A DNA stretch of 64,000 nt, from positions 40,095 to 104,094 of the forward strand of contig JAFUAB010000050.1 of NCBI GenBank assembly GCA_017460885.1, written 5' to 3'. The notes under the pieces are model-generated. The model searched no databases. It was not told the DNA's origin and saw only the letters and a program-made list of their open reading frames with translations. The DNA is from Lachnospiraceae bacterium (GTDB taxonomy: Bacteria; Bacillota; Clostridia; Lachnospirales; Lachnospiraceae). Both the position numbers and the translations under genes were made by a program. The stretch's first letter is position 1, and the number at the start of each line of letters is the position of its first letter. This document shows positions 52,521 through 62,381 of the stretch, piece by piece.

Positions 52521-54557
52521 ATGCAACTTCCTTTCGAGACGGGAACAAAAAAAGATAAAGAGATCATCGGCAGGGTCACACTTGATCTGAGCGTATATTC
52601 CGGAGAGGATCTCTATTGCGACGGCAGTGTAGAGGATGAATTGCTGGAGATAGCCAGAGACAGATCGGAGGCTGAGTATCCCGGCATCATAGAGGAGTCC
52701 GGAAGCTGGCCGATACTCTATCATCTGTCTCCCCTCAGGGAGAATATCGTTGAGTGGCTTCCGATTGACAAAAATATGAAGGTCCTGGAGATCGGAGCCG
52801 GCTGTGGTGCGATCACGGGTGTACTGTCCCGCAAGGCCGGCCGTGTGGATTGCGTCGATCTTTCGTTTAAACGCAGCAGGATCAACGCATACAGACATAT
52901 GGATTCGGAAAATGTGACTATCCATGTCGGGAATTTTACTGATGTGGAAAAGGGGCTCGCACGTGACTATGACTATATTCTGCTGATAGGAGTTTTTGAA
53001 TATGCCCAGAGCTATATCGATTCCGCAGATCCGTATGGGGATTTCCTCAGGACGATCGGCAGCCATTTAAAGCCCGGTGGTTCCATAGCCATAGCGATAG
53101 AGAACAGATTCGGGCTCAAATACTGGGCAGGCTGCGCGGAAGACCATCTGGGCACGTATTTCAGTTCGCTTGAGAACTATCCCGACGGAGGAGTGGTCAG
53201 GACCTTTACCGACAAAGCCCTGATCGGGATAGCGGAGGAATGCGGTTTCGGGGAACACAGGATGTATTATCCCTATCCCGATTATAAATTCATGACAAAT
53301 CTGTATTCCGACAGACGTCTTCCGCAGAAGGGGGAACTTAAGCTGAATATCCGGAACATGGATCGTGACAGATATCTTCTGTTCAATGAAAAGAATGTCT
53401 ATGATTCGATCCTCGATGAGGGACTGTATCATCTGTATTCCAATTCATATATGCTGATCCTGGGCAGCTGCCCGGATACGGATTATGTGAGATATTCCAA
53501 CGACCGCGCACCTGAATGTGCGATATGTACGGAGATAACCGAAAAACACGGCAAAAAGCGTGTGATCAAAAGAGCACTTGATCCCCGTGCCCGTGCGCAT
53601 CTGGAGAGATATGCCGAAAACTGCCGAATGCTGACGGAGAGATATAAAGACAGCAGATTGAGGATAAACAGAGCGGTAATGACCGGCGGCGGCAACGCTC
53701 TCGAGATAGAGTATGTGGAGGGTGAAACCCTGGAATCCCGGTTGGATTCTCTTCTGTTTGATAATGATACCGAAGGATTTGTCAGGCTTTTTGATGATTA
53801 TCTTGACAGGATCTCATATGGAAGCGATACAGCGAAGATTACGGATATCGATCTTATCTTCTCCAATATACTGATCAACGGGGATGAGTGGACTGTAATC
53901 GATTATGAGTGGACGGTAAAGGAAAGCTGGACTGCGGGACAGCTTGGATTCAGGGCGGTTTATTGCTATATTCTCGAGGATGAAAAACGGCAGAAATTAG
54001 ATCTGGATTTAATTTTAGGCAAACTGAACATCTCCGATAAACAGGCGGAGGAGTATCGGGAAGATGAGATGAGGTTTCAGAAAAACGTTACCGGTAATCA
54101 CAGATCACTGGACGAGATCCGCGAGAGGATAGGCAACCGTGTGATCGTCCCCGGGGATCAATCGTGCTCGGATTCCGGATCGTTGTCTCTAAGGCCCCAG
54201 GTTTATCTGGATTCCGGACGCGGATTCAGTGAACAGGAATCTTTTTTTGAGGAAGAACTTCCCTTTACCGCGGTCATACCGGCCGGGGTAAGGACAATCC
54301 GGATCGATCCCTGCAGCGAATTCTGCATAGTTTCGATAGGAGGGATCTTCTGGAACGGAGAACGTATGAAGCTTTCCGGTTTGGGATTTAAGACCAACGG
54401 GAAACGCATCGGGGCGGATACCTATGCGTTTGCGACATCGGATCCCGGTTTTACATTATCACTCAGGAATCATACGGACAGGACTGAGAATGAATTGCGG
54501 GTAGAAATGACCGTGACCGTATTGGATGCGGAAACGGCAGGACGGATCGGACGGTAG
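52521..54557 (+). CDS. Methyltransferase-kinase fusion, WbdD-like in plan
   Basis: 678 aa. Residues about 60-260 are a class I SAM methyltransferase (VLEIGAGCGAITG at 88-100). Residues about 320-500 look like a small kinase of the APH/choline-kinase type: a Lys at 350 (RVIKRALDP), then TDIDLIFSNILI with D444 and N449 and VIDYEWT with D461, in the place of HxDxxxxN and DF. Residues about 560-670 are a beta-rich domain. In E. coli O8/O9a WbdD, a methyltransferase plus kinase caps the polymer end and sets chain length. The gene directly follows Wzt, which fits such a role; the homology itself is inferred from plan and motifs. Confidence 0.75.
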   Translation: MQLPFETGTKKDKEIIGRVTLDLSVYSGEDLYCDGSVEDELLEIARDRSEAEYPGIIEESGSWPILYHLSPLRENIVEWLPIDKNMKVLEIGAGCGAITGVLSRKAGRVDCVDLSFKRSRINAYRHMDSENVTIHVGNFTDVEKGLARDYDYILLIGVFEYAQSYIDSADPYGDFLRTIGSHLKPGGSIAIAIENRFGLKYWAGCAEDHLGTYFSSLENYPDGGVVRTFTDKALIGIAEECGFGEHRMYYPYPDYKFMTNLYSDRRLPQKGELKLNIRNMDRDRYLLFNEKNVYDSILDEGLYHLYSNSYMLILGSCPDTDYVRYSNDRAPECAICTEITEKHGKKRVIKRALDPRARAHLERYAENCRMLTERYKDSRLRINRAVMTGGGNALEIEYVEGETLESRLDSLLFDNDTEGFVRLFDDYLDRISYGSDTAKITDIDLIFSNILINGDEWTVIDYEWTVKESWTAGQLGFRAVYCYILEDEKRQKLDLDLILGKLNISDKQAEEYREDEMRFQKNVTGNHRSLDEIRERIGNRVIVPGDQSCSDSGSLSLRPQVYLDSGRGFSEQESFFEEELPFTAVIPAGVRTIRIDPCSEFCIVSIGGIFWNGERMKLSGLGFKTNGKRIGADTYAFATSDPGFTLSLRNHTDRTENELRVEMTVTVLDAETAGRIGR

Positions 54558-54559
54558 AT

Positions 54560-56935
54560 ATGGCTTTCGAAGAATACACCTGGGAGCGGTATTACGAGGA
54601 TATCTTCCGCAGGCAGAAGAAATACAACAATAATCTGGCTGTTCAGATCGGTGAAAAGGATTCAAAGACCGCCGAATTGCAGGCGCAGCTTGACAGGGTG
54701 ACCGGCAGTACCTATTGGAAGCTGCTGGCTCCGGTGCGCAAACTGTATTCCGGACTGAAGGGTACGGGCAAACAGATCCCGCAGCCGGATGCTTCGGTTG
54801 ATACGGCAGATGAGGATCTTTCGACTCTGTATGAAGAAAGAAAGTGGCATTTCGAGGATTATTATGCCGGCTGGATCGCAAAAGACGATACGGAGAATAA
54901 CTATACCTCATATCGGAACTCAGGGATGACCCGTATCAGGGAATCGGGCTTTCACATCATCAATATAGAAGACTGTAAAGGAATAAAGGTTCCTTTTGAC
55001 TTAGAAGAGGCTTCGAAATGGCTTCTTTTTGTATCCGCGGCGGGACAGCTTGCCACGGGATACGCTGACAGGATCGGTGCCGAACTTGCGGAGCATCCGG
55101 GTGCGGTGATCGCTTATGCCGATGAGGACTGGTATTATAACGTATCCGGAGGCATCCATCGGATCGAACCGAACTTCAAACCGGATTGGTCTCCCGATAC
55201 TCTCGACAGCTTTTTTTATTTTGGAAATATCGCATTGATAAGAACCGATTTTGCGGTCCGCGCCCACTGGCTTGGCTCATCGGATCCCTATGCCAATATC
55301 TATGATCTGTTTCTGCAGGCTTCCGACAGCCTCGGGAAGCATATAACCGAACCCGGAGTCCTGCATATTTCACAGGTACTGTATCATAATGACGGAAATA
55401 AATACGTGGATACGAGCAGGTTCGGAGATGCGGATAGCGGCAGAAACGACTGTTATTCATTGTGGAAGAGTACTTGTACACGATTAAAGGAAGATTTGGA
55501 GAACGGTCGTCTCACATGGGGAGCTGAGGCCAAATACAACGGGATCAAGCGGCGCAGCTTCGATCGTCGACAGGTTAAAGCAGGCTTTATCGATTCCCAG
55601 GATGGAATAACAAAGCATATTTTATATAAAACGGACGTTGAACCGCTCGTATCGGTTCTGATCCTGACCAGGGATCATCCGGAGGTGCTTGAAAAGCTGC
55701 TGTTCAGCTTCGCGGAGCGCACGGATTATACGAATCTGGAATTTGTGATAGTGGATAACGGATCTACGGCAGAGCACAGAACGGATTATGAGAATCTTAC
55801 GGACAGGATCCTTTCGGAGTTCCCGCATAAATATATATACGAACCGAGGGATTTTAATTTTTCGGCGCTATGCAACACAGCCGCCTCTCATGCGGCAGGT
55901 GATCTGCTTCTGTTCATGAATGATGATATCGAAGTCGTGCAGAAGGACTGGCTGCGCCTGATGGCGGGATATGCCGTGCAGCCTCATATCGGAGCGGTCG
56001 GAGCCAAGCTGCTGTATGCGGACACGGATCTGATCCAGCATGTCGGCATAACTTCTATGGAGATAGGTCCCTCGCACAAGCTTGTGATCTTCCCGGATGA
56101 TGTACAGTATTATTATGGGAAGAACGTTTTTCAGACGGATGTGCTCGGCGTGACCGCTGCCTGTCTTATGATCTCTGCACAGAAGTTCAGACAGGTCGGA
56201 GGGTTTGATGAAAGCTTTCCGGTCGCATATAACGATGTTGAGCTTTCCTTCAGGATCACCGGGGCCGGATTTGTGAACCTGCAGTGCAACGGAGCCTTGC
56301 TCTATCATCACGAGTCTCTGACCCGCGGAAAGGATGAAGGTGACGGAGATAAATGGGACAGGCTTTTAAATGAAAAGAAAAGACTGTATCAAATCCATCC
56401 TGAATTTTATGGATACGATCCATATTACAACTGTAATCTTATCGGCAACGAATCCAATTATCTGAGTAATTGCGATTTCGGATACAATAAATCAACCCGG
56501 TGTGAAGTAATCAGACAAAATGATGAAAGAAATCTTGCAGAAATACCGGGTGATGAGTACCGGATTTCGGTGGATTTTGCAGGGCTTCATTCAAAACTGA
56601 ACCTGGAAGAGCCCGAAATCATTGAAATCCGAGGCTGGCTGTATATGCCCGGAAGGGATAACGGACTGCTGGGATGCGATCCGGTCCTCAAAAACATAAC
56701 GAGTGGAATTGTTTATGAGCTAAAAAGTTATGCAATGCCCAGACAAGATCTGGAGGCTGCTTTTCCAAACGAAAGAAATATCGGCTTATGCGGCTTCGTC
56801 GGACGTGCACTTAAGGATGATTTAACGGCGGGGAAATATCGGATCGGCATAAAACCCAAGCGGCTAAAACATGATTTAATCGAGTGGGAAACATCGAAAA
56901 ACGTGATATTTACGGCAAATACGATTACCGTTTGA
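54560..56935 (+). CDS. Multi-domain GT2 glycosyltransferase (rhamnosyltransferase-type)
   Basis: 791 aa. A short N-terminal coiled coil (about 15-50) is followed by a degenerate GT-A-like region (about 100-300, with VIAYADEDWYY) and a full GT2 domain from about 352: VSVLILTRDHPEVLEKLL, IVDNGST, NFSALCNTAA, LFMNDDIEV (metal site) and FDESFPVAYNDVELSFRI. The C-terminal 120 residues form a beta-rich module resembling those in the neighbouring proteins. The first domain may be inactive or a binding domain. It starts two bases after the methyltransferase-kinase. Cytoplasmic, building the ABC-exported polymer; sugar inferred as rhamnose from the nearby rfbC. Confidence 0.86.
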   Translation: MAFEEYTWERYYEDIFRRQKKYNNNLAVQIGEKDSKTAELQAQLDRVTGSTYWKLLAPVRKLYSGLKGTGKQIPQPDASVDTADEDLSTLYEERKWHFEDYYAGWIAKDDTENNYTSYRNSGMTRIRESGFHIINIEDCKGIKVPFDLEEASKWLLFVSAAGQLATGYADRIGAELAEHPGAVIAYADEDWYYNVSGGIHRIEPNFKPDWSPDTLDSFFYFGNIALIRTDFAVRAHWLGSSDPYANIYDLFLQASDSLGKHITEPGVLHISQVLYHNDGNKYVDTSRFGDADSGRNDCYSLWKSTCTRLKEDLENGRLTWGAEAKYNGIKRRSFDRRQVKAGFIDSQDGITKHILYKTDVEPLVSVLILTRDHPEVLEKLLFSFAERTDYTNLEFVIVDNGSTAEHRTDYENLTDRILSEFPHKYIYEPRDFNFSALCNTAASHAAGDLLLFMNDDIEVVQKDWLRLMAGYAVQPHIGAVGAKLLYADTDLIQHVGITSMEIGPSHKLVIFPDDVQYYYGKNVFQTDVLGVTAACLMISAQKFRQVGGFDESFPVAYNDVELSFRITGAGFVNLQCNGALLYHHESLTRGKDEGDGDKWDRLLNEKKRLYQIHPEFYGYDPYYNCNLIGNESNYLSNCDFGYNKSTRCEVIRQNDERNLAEIPGDEYRISVDFAGLHSKLNLEEPEIIEIRGWLYMPGRDNGLLGCDPVLKNITSGIVYELKSYAMPRQDLEAAFPNERNIGLCGFVGRALKDDLTAGKYRIGIKPKRLKHDLIEWETSKNVIFTANTITV

Positions 56936-56986
56936 TCTGCGGGCACGAAAGTTATCCACTTTTGAAACAGAAACGGAACAGGACAG

Positions 56987-58957
56987 ATGAAAGAAGAGCT
57001 TGAACGTCTGAAAAAGGAATATAAGGCTGAGAAACAACGCACAGCCGCACTGGAAACACGATTATCCGAGGCAACCGCACAGATGAATGCCGTTTCGGAG
57101 CGTGTGAGCAGGATCAAGGATTCCGCTTTGTGGAAAGCCAGCAAGCCTGCGCGAGACCTTATCCACCTTTTGCAGAGAACAAGACAGAGACTCGGGGCAT
57201 ACGGATCTGTTCGGGGGATCCTGCGCAAGATTGATTCCAAGTCTCAGGAGAGACGTGCGAGAACGAGTCACGGCACCGGATCATTCCCGGACGAAACGCG
57301 ACGCAGGCTGGAATCGGAGACAGTTTTTAACAGGAATATCGTATTTTCGATACTGGTTCCGCTGTACAATACGCCGAAGGGGTTTCTTACCGATATGATC
57401 GATTCGGTGATCGCACAGACATACGGATGCTGGGAACTGTGTCTGGCTGACGGTTCCGATGCGGAGCACGGCTATGTCGAAGAGGTCGTTGAGGGCTACA
57501 GGGTCAGGGATTCACGAATTGTATATAAGAAGCTTGAGTCGAATCTGGGTATCTCCGGTAATACAAATGCGTGTCTGGAGATGGCGACCGGCAATTACAT
57601 CGCGCTTTTTGACCATGACGATATTCTGCATCCCTCGGTACTGTATGAGTACATGAAGGCAATCTGCGAGCAGGATGCCGATTATATATATTGTGATGAG
57701 ACCACGTTTAAGGGAAACAGCGTGGACAATATGATCACTTTGCATTTTAAACCGGATTATGCAATAGACAATCTGAGAGCAAATAACTATATCTGTCATT
57801 TCAGCGCTTTTTCACGGGATCTGCTGGAGGGAATGGAGCTGTTCCGCAGCGAATTTGACGGCAGTCAGGATCATGACATGATACTGAGGCTTACCTCAAG
57901 GGCAAGGCACGTGGTACATGTGCCCAAACTAATGTATTACTGGCGTTCACACAAGGCATCCGTGGCCAGGGACATCGGTGCCAAAAGCTACGCCATCGAT
58001 GCGGCCAAAGGAGCCGTGGCCGATCATCTGAGATCCTGCGGATACGAGAACTTTGAGATCACATCCACACGTGCTTTTGAGACAATATTCCGGATCAGAT
58101 ATGAGATACAGGGGGATCCGAAGGTTTCGATCGTGATCCCTAACAAGGATCATACGGAGGATCTGACGAGGTGCATCAATTCCATTATTGAGAAGAGCAC
58201 ATATGATAATTATGAGATCATTGTCGTGGAAAACAACTCCGTTACGGATGAGATCTTTGAGTATTACAAAAAGCTGGAGGCCTCGGATGCGGACATCAAA
58301 GTGGTCAGATACGAGGATGAATTCAACTTTTCGGCGGTATGCAATGCCGGTGTGAGGGCTTCCGGGGGAGAGTATATACTGCTCCTGAATAATGATACAG
58401 AGGTGATCACGCTTGACTGGATCGAAGAGCTGTTAATGTATGCGCAGCGGGACGATGTGGCGTGCTCGGGAGCAAAGCTGTATTATCCCGACATGACGAT
58501 CCAGCACGCCGGGGTTGTGATAGGACTGGGCGCGCATCGGACGGCAGGCCATACACACTACCGGATGCCGGTAACAAATCTCGGATATATGGGAAGGCTT
58601 TGCTATGCGCAGGATGTGACTGCGGTTACGGGTGCATGTCTGATGGTATCAAGGGAGATCTACGATCAGGTCGGGGGACTGGACGAAAGCTTCAGAGTGT
58701 CGCTTAACGACGTGGATTTCTGCCTGAAGTGCAGACATGCCGGCTACCTTAATGTGTTTACGCCTTTTGCGGAGCTTTATCATTATGAGTCCGTATCCCG
58801 CGGTTCGGATGCCGAGGGGGCTTCGGCCGCAAGATATAATGAAGAATCCGAACATTTCAGAACCAAATGGAAGGAAGATCTGGAGGCGGGGGATCCCTAT
58901 TATAATCCCAATTTCAGTCTGGACAGAAGCGATTATACAATTCTGCCCGCCAAATAG
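56987..58957 (+). CDS. Bifunctional GT2-GT2 glycosyltransferase
   Basis: 656 aa. An N-terminal coiled coil (1-55, charged heptads) precedes two GT2 domains. First (about 115-330): FSILVPLYNTPKGFL, LADGSD, LGISGNTNACL, ALFDHDDILH (metal site) and GSQDHDMILRLT. Second (about 375-610): VSIVIPNKDHTEDL, VVENNS, NFSAVCNAGV, LLLNNDTEVI and LDESFRVSLNDVDFCLK. Both catalytic Asp sets are intact, so two linkages may be made by one protein. This plan matches the dual rhamnosyltransferases of rhamnan loci. The gap to the previous gene is 51 bases. Confidence 0.9.
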   Translation: MKEELERLKKEYKAEKQRTAALETRLSEATAQMNAVSERVSRIKDSALWKASKPARDLIHLLQRTRQRLGAYGSVRGILRKIDSKSQERRARTSHGTGSFPDETRRRLESETVFNRNIVFSILVPLYNTPKGFLTDMIDSVIAQTYGCWELCLADGSDAEHGYVEEVVEGYRVRDSRIVYKKLESNLGISGNTNACLEMATGNYIALFDHDDILHPSVLYEYMKAICEQDADYIYCDETTFKGNSVDNMITLHFKPDYAIDNLRANNYICHFSAFSRDLLEGMELFRSEFDGSQDHDMILRLTSRARHVVHVPKLMYYWRSHKASVARDIGAKSYAIDAAKGAVADHLRSCGYENFEITSTRAFETIFRIRYEIQGDPKVSIVIPNKDHTEDLTRCINSIIEKSTYDNYEIIVVENNSVTDEIFEYYKKLEASDADIKVVRYEDEFNFSAVCNAGVRASGGEYILLLNNDTEVITLDWIEELLMYAQRDDVACSGAKLYYPDMTIQHAGVVIGLGAHRTAGHTHYRMPVTNLGYMGRLCYAQDVTAVTGACLMVSREIYDQVGGLDESFRVSLNDVDFCLKCRHAGYLNVFTPFAELYHYESVSRGSDAEGASAARYNEESEHFRTKWKEDLEAGDPYYNPNFSLDRSDYTILPAK

Positions 58958-58995
58958 ATGAAGGTTATGGTATACTTGGTAGGAGTGAGGCATTA

Positions 58996-59023
58996 TTGGC
59001 AATCTGCTAAACTGAGGTATATC
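58996..59023 (+). promoter_or_regulatory. Possible promoter for phosphoglucomutase
   Basis: TTGGCA (58996-59001; five of six to consensus), a 16-base spacer, and TATATC (59018-59023; four of six). It lies 36 bases before ATG 59059, with AGGAGG in between. This would allow the housekeeping gene to be expressed apart from the glycan operon. Confidence 0.4.
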
Positions 59024-59058
59024 AAAAGAAAATAAAAAGTATTACAGGAGGTTACAAA

Positions 59059-60786
59059 ATGAGTTATCAGGACGAGTATCGCAAATGGCTTGAGGATCCC
59101 TGGTTTGATGAGGATACCAAGGCCGAACTGAAGGCAATTGAGGGCGACGACAAGGAGATCGAGGACAGATTCTACAGAGAGCTTGAATTCGGTACCGGCG
59201 GTTTGCGAGGCGTTATCGGAGCCGGAACCAACAGAATGAACATTTATACCGTTCACAAGGCAACCCAGGGCCTGGCCAATTATATAATCAAGGCCGGAAC
59301 CCAGTCCAAAGGTGTGGCGATCGCTTATGACTGCCGGAGGATGGGACGTGAATTTGCCGATGTGGCAGCTACGTGTCTGGCTGCAAACGGGATCAAGGCT
59401 TATGTTTTTGATGAACTCAGACCTACTCCCGAGCTTTCCTTTGCGGTAAGGGAACTTGGATGTACGGCGGGAATTAACGTTACCGCCAGCCATAATCCGC
59501 CTGAATATAACGGATATAAGGTTTACTGGGAGGACGGAGCCCAGGTTACACCGCCCAATGATACCGGCATAATCGGTGAGGTTCAGGCCATATCCAATTT
59601 CAGCGACTGCAAAAAGATGACAAAGGATGAAGCCATAGCGGCCGGACTCTATGAGGAGATCGGTTCCAAAATAGATGACAGATATATGTCCGAGCTTAAG
59701 AAGCAGATCATTCATCCCGAGGTTATAGAGGCAGTTGCAAAGGATATCAGGATCGTTTATACGCCTCTTTGCGGAGCGGGAAACAAATCTACCCGCAGGA
59801 TCCTCAGTGAGCTCGGGTTTGAGAATGTATATGTTGTACCCGAGCAGACAGGTCCCGATCCCGACTTTACCACCCTGGATTATCCCAATCCCGAGGATCC
59901 CAAGGCATTTACTTATGCACTTAATCTGGCTAAGGAAAAGGACGCCGATATCGTGCTTGCGACCGACCCCGATGCCGACAGACTCGGCGTATATGCCAGG
60001 GATTCCAAAACCGGCGAATATATGGGCTTCACGGGTAATATGTCCGGCATGCTGATCGCCGAGTATATCCTCAGGGAGCGCAAGGCAGCAGGAACGATGC
60101 CCGCAAATCCGACTCTCGTTACCACCATTGTTACGACCAACATGACTTTCCCGATCACCGAGAGCTACGGTGTGAAGCTCATTGAGGTTCTGACCGGATT
60201 CAAATATATCGGCGAGCAGATCAAGCTTTTTGAGCAGGCCGGTAATAAGGATAACAACTACGTATTCGGCCTTGAGGAATCTTACGGATGCCTTGCCGGC
60301 ACACATGCCAGGGACAAGGACGCCATTGTGGCAGTTATGATGCTCTGCGAAGTGGCCTCCTACTGCAAGAAGAATGGCAAGACTCTCTGCGATATGATGA
60401 ACGAGATGTATGAGAAATACGGATACTTCAAGGAGACGCAGTATACGATCACTATGAAGGGCGCCGACGGAGCCAAGCAGATCCAGGCAACCATGGACAA
60501 GCTTCGCAATGATCCTCCCAAGGCGTTCGGAGATCTGAAGGTGCTTAAATTCAGGGATTACAAGACCGGAGTAGTACTTGACATGGAGACGGGGGCAAAG
60601 TCCGAAACAGGACTTCCCACATCAAATGTGCTCTATTTTGAACTGCCGGATAACAACTGGTGCTGTGCAAGACCCTCGGGTACCGAACCCAAGATCAAAT
60701 TCTACATGGGAGTAAAGGGCACAAGCCTTGATGACGCGGCGGCGAGACTTGAAGCTCTGACAGAAGCGGTTAAAGCCAATATCTGA
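59059..60786 (+). CDS. pgcA: Phosphoglucomutase / phosphomannomutase
   Basis: 575 aa, the length of the Gram-positive PgcA-type alpha-D-phosphohexomutase. It converts glucose 6-phosphate to glucose 1-phosphate, feeding UDP-glucose, UDP-glucuronate and dTDP-rhamnose. All four domain motifs are visible: the phosphoserine loop NVTASHNPPEYNGYK, the metal loop ATDPDADRLG, the sugar loop FGLEESYG and the phosphate-binding RPSGTEPKIKFY. FGTGGLRG near the N terminus is also family-typical. AGGAGG precedes ATG 59059, and the codon choice looks like that of a well-expressed gene compared with its neighbours. Confidence 0.95.
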   Translation: MSYQDEYRKWLEDPWFDEDTKAELKAIEGDDKEIEDRFYRELEFGTGGLRGVIGAGTNRMNIYTVHKATQGLANYIIKAGTQSKGVAIAYDCRRMGREFADVAATCLAANGIKAYVFDELRPTPELSFAVRELGCTAGINVTASHNPPEYNGYKVYWEDGAQVTPPNDTGIIGEVQAISNFSDCKKMTKDEAIAAGLYEEIGSKIDDRYMSELKKQIIHPEVIEAVAKDIRIVYTPLCGAGNKSTRRILSELGFENVYVVPEQTGPDPDFTTLDYPNPEDPKAFTYALNLAKEKDADIVLATDPDADRLGVYARDSKTGEYMGFTGNMSGMLIAEYILRERKAAGTMPANPTLVTTIVTTNMTFPITESYGVKLIEVLTGFKYIGEQIKLFEQAGNKDNNYVFGLEESYGCLAGTHARDKDAIVAVMMLCEVASYCKKNGKTLCDMMNEMYEKYGYFKETQYTITMKGADGAKQIQATMDKLRNDPPKAFGDLKVLKFRDYKTGVVLDMETGAKSETGLPTSNVLYFELPDNNWCCARPSGTEPKIKFYMGVKGTSLDDAAARLEALTEAVKANI

Positions 60787-60861
60787 TTAATAAGTTCTTT
60801 TATGCAAATGCCATGGCTCCCGGGAGTTGTGGCATTTGCCTGTATTTTGGAGAATCGCCGG

Positions 60862-62379
60862 ATGAACCGGTATTTGAATTATCTCAAAAGAAACGGGATT
60901 TCCGATACATATTATGCCGTAAAGGAGCGACTTAAACTACGGAGAGGTCCTGCTTACAGCTACGTTTCACCCGGTGCAGCGGAGCTTGAGAGGCAGAGGG
61001 GGGAGTCTGAGGGACTGCAGGAGCGGCCTCTTATAGGAGTGGTCATGCCCGCCTATAATACTCCTGCCGGCTTCCTGAGAGAGGCCGTGGATTCGGTCGT
61101 CCGCCAGTCCTATCCGGATTGGAGACTTGTGATCAGCGACGCTTCCGACCAAGACTGCGTGGAAAGGATCGCTGGTGAGTATTCCGGCGATCCGCGCATA
61201 ATCTATCTTAAACTGAATGAAAACAGGGGGATATCGGCCAATACCAACGAAGGTGTAACGGAGGCACTTAAAAGTGTGAACGGAAGGGCGTGTGACTATA
61301 TCGCACTGCTGGATCATGATGATGTACTCACTCCCGATGCGTTGTATCATATGGCGATGGCGATCATGGATCCGGATCAAAAAAACCGTCCCCGTGATCC
61401 GGATCAAAAGAACCGTCTCCGTGATCCGGATCAAAAACCTGCCCTGCTATACTCAGACGAAGACAAGATGACCGCTGATGAAGCTTCGGGGTCAGTCATG
61501 TATTTCGATGATCATATCAAATATAAATTCAATTACGATTTAATTTTATCCAATAATTATATCTGCCATCTGATGCTGATACGCCGCGATATTGCTGCAA
61601 AGATCCGCTTCAGATCCGAATATGACGGGGCACAGGATTATGATCTTGTTCTGAGTACGATCCGACTGCTGTGCGGACATGGTGACGAGCCCGTTTCAGA
61701 TCCCATACCGGTCACGGAGCTGGATAATCAGATCGTTCACGTAACCCGTGTCCTTTATCACTGGAGAAGTCATGCGGGCAGTACGGCGACCAACACTGCC
61801 AGCAAGTATTATGCTTACGAGGCGGGACGGGAGGCTCTTCGGGAACATATCAGGGTCATGTACGGCGAAAACGCCGGTGATGTTCGCCACAGCAGGCACC
61901 TGGGATTTTACAATATAGTCTGGGGACAGTCTTCAGCCGGCGACACCGGCCAGGCGAAGCCGGAAAGATCCGGAAGCGCTGTCGCTGCTTCAGACCGTCA
62001 AAAGTCCGGAAATCCGTCAAAAGAGGATATAGATACGTATATTTCCGGGATTTTTGCGATCCGCTCCGATATAGGAGCCGTGGCCGTCAGGGTATTTGAC
62101 AGACACGGACGGATGTCGGAATGTATAGCGGACGAAAACGGCAACTGGCTGTATTCGGGTACCTTTAAGCATTATGCCGGCAGGTTCAACAGATTTGACT
62201 GCGCCCAGGATGTGGCTTTTGCCGATATAAGATATATAAGGGTAAGACCGGAACTTATGGATCTGCACCGGGAGTATATGGACAGGATCCGGGAAACCGG
62301 CGATCACGTCAGCATAAGCCGCGAATTTGCTGAGAAAATAAAGGAAAACGGATATATGATCATGTATATTCCGGTATAA
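60862..62379 (+). CDS. GT2 glycosyltransferase with a repeat-expanded loop
   Basis: 505 aa. A GT2 domain covers about 55-330: IGVVMPAYNTPAGFLREAV, ISDASD, RGISANTNEG, ALLDHDDVLT (metal site) and GAQDYDLVLSTI. Between LDHDD and YSDEDK lies an insertion encoded by a 27-base tandem repeat. The C-terminal region (about 370-505) reads SGIFAIRSDIGAVAVRVFD and may be a partial second domain without a complete catalytic set. ATG 60862 has GGAG nine bases upstream and gives a family-like start; the frame is open back to 60802. Related to the first domain of the dual GT2 at 56987. Confidence 0.83.
   Translation: MNRYLNYLKRNGISDTYYAVKERLKLRRGPAYSYVSPGAAELERQRGESEGLQERPLIGVVMPAYNTPAGFLREAVDSVVRQSYPDWRLVISDASDQDCVERIAGEYSGDPRIIYLKLNENRGISANTNEGVTEALKSVNGRACDYIALLDHDDVLTPDALYHMAMAIMDPDQKNRPRDPDQKNRLRDPDQKPALLYSDEDKMTADEASGSVMYFDDHIKYKFNYDLILSNNYICHLMLIRRDIAAKIRFRSEYDGAQDYDLVLSTIRLLCGHGDEPVSDPIPVTELDNQIVHVTRVLYHWRSHAGSTATNTASKYYAYEAGREALREHIRVMYGENAGDVRHSRHLGFYNIVWGQSSAGDTGQAKPERSGSAVAASDRQKSGNPSKEDIDTYISGIFAIRSDIGAVAVRVFDRHGRMSECIADENGNWLYSGTFKHYAGRFNRFDCAQDVAFADIRYIRVRPELMDLHREYMDRIRETGDHVSISREFAEKIKENGYMIMYIPV
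61369..61437 (+). repeat. 27-base in-frame tandem repeat, about 2.5 copies
   Basis: Copies start at 61369, 61396 and 61423, each beginning with the palindrome GATCCGGATC and encoding DPDQKNR plus two residues. The repeat sits within the GT2 coding region, in a loop after the DHDD metal site. Since 27 is a multiple of three, copy-number change keeps the frame. Confidence 0.9.
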
Positions 62380-62381
62380 AC

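Noticed and set aside
58993-60306. 437-codon open frame on the minus strand
   Set aside because: It lies wholly opposite the phosphoglucomutase gene, whose motifs are complete; the translation is rich in Cys, Gly and His with no domain pattern, so it is an antisense shadow.
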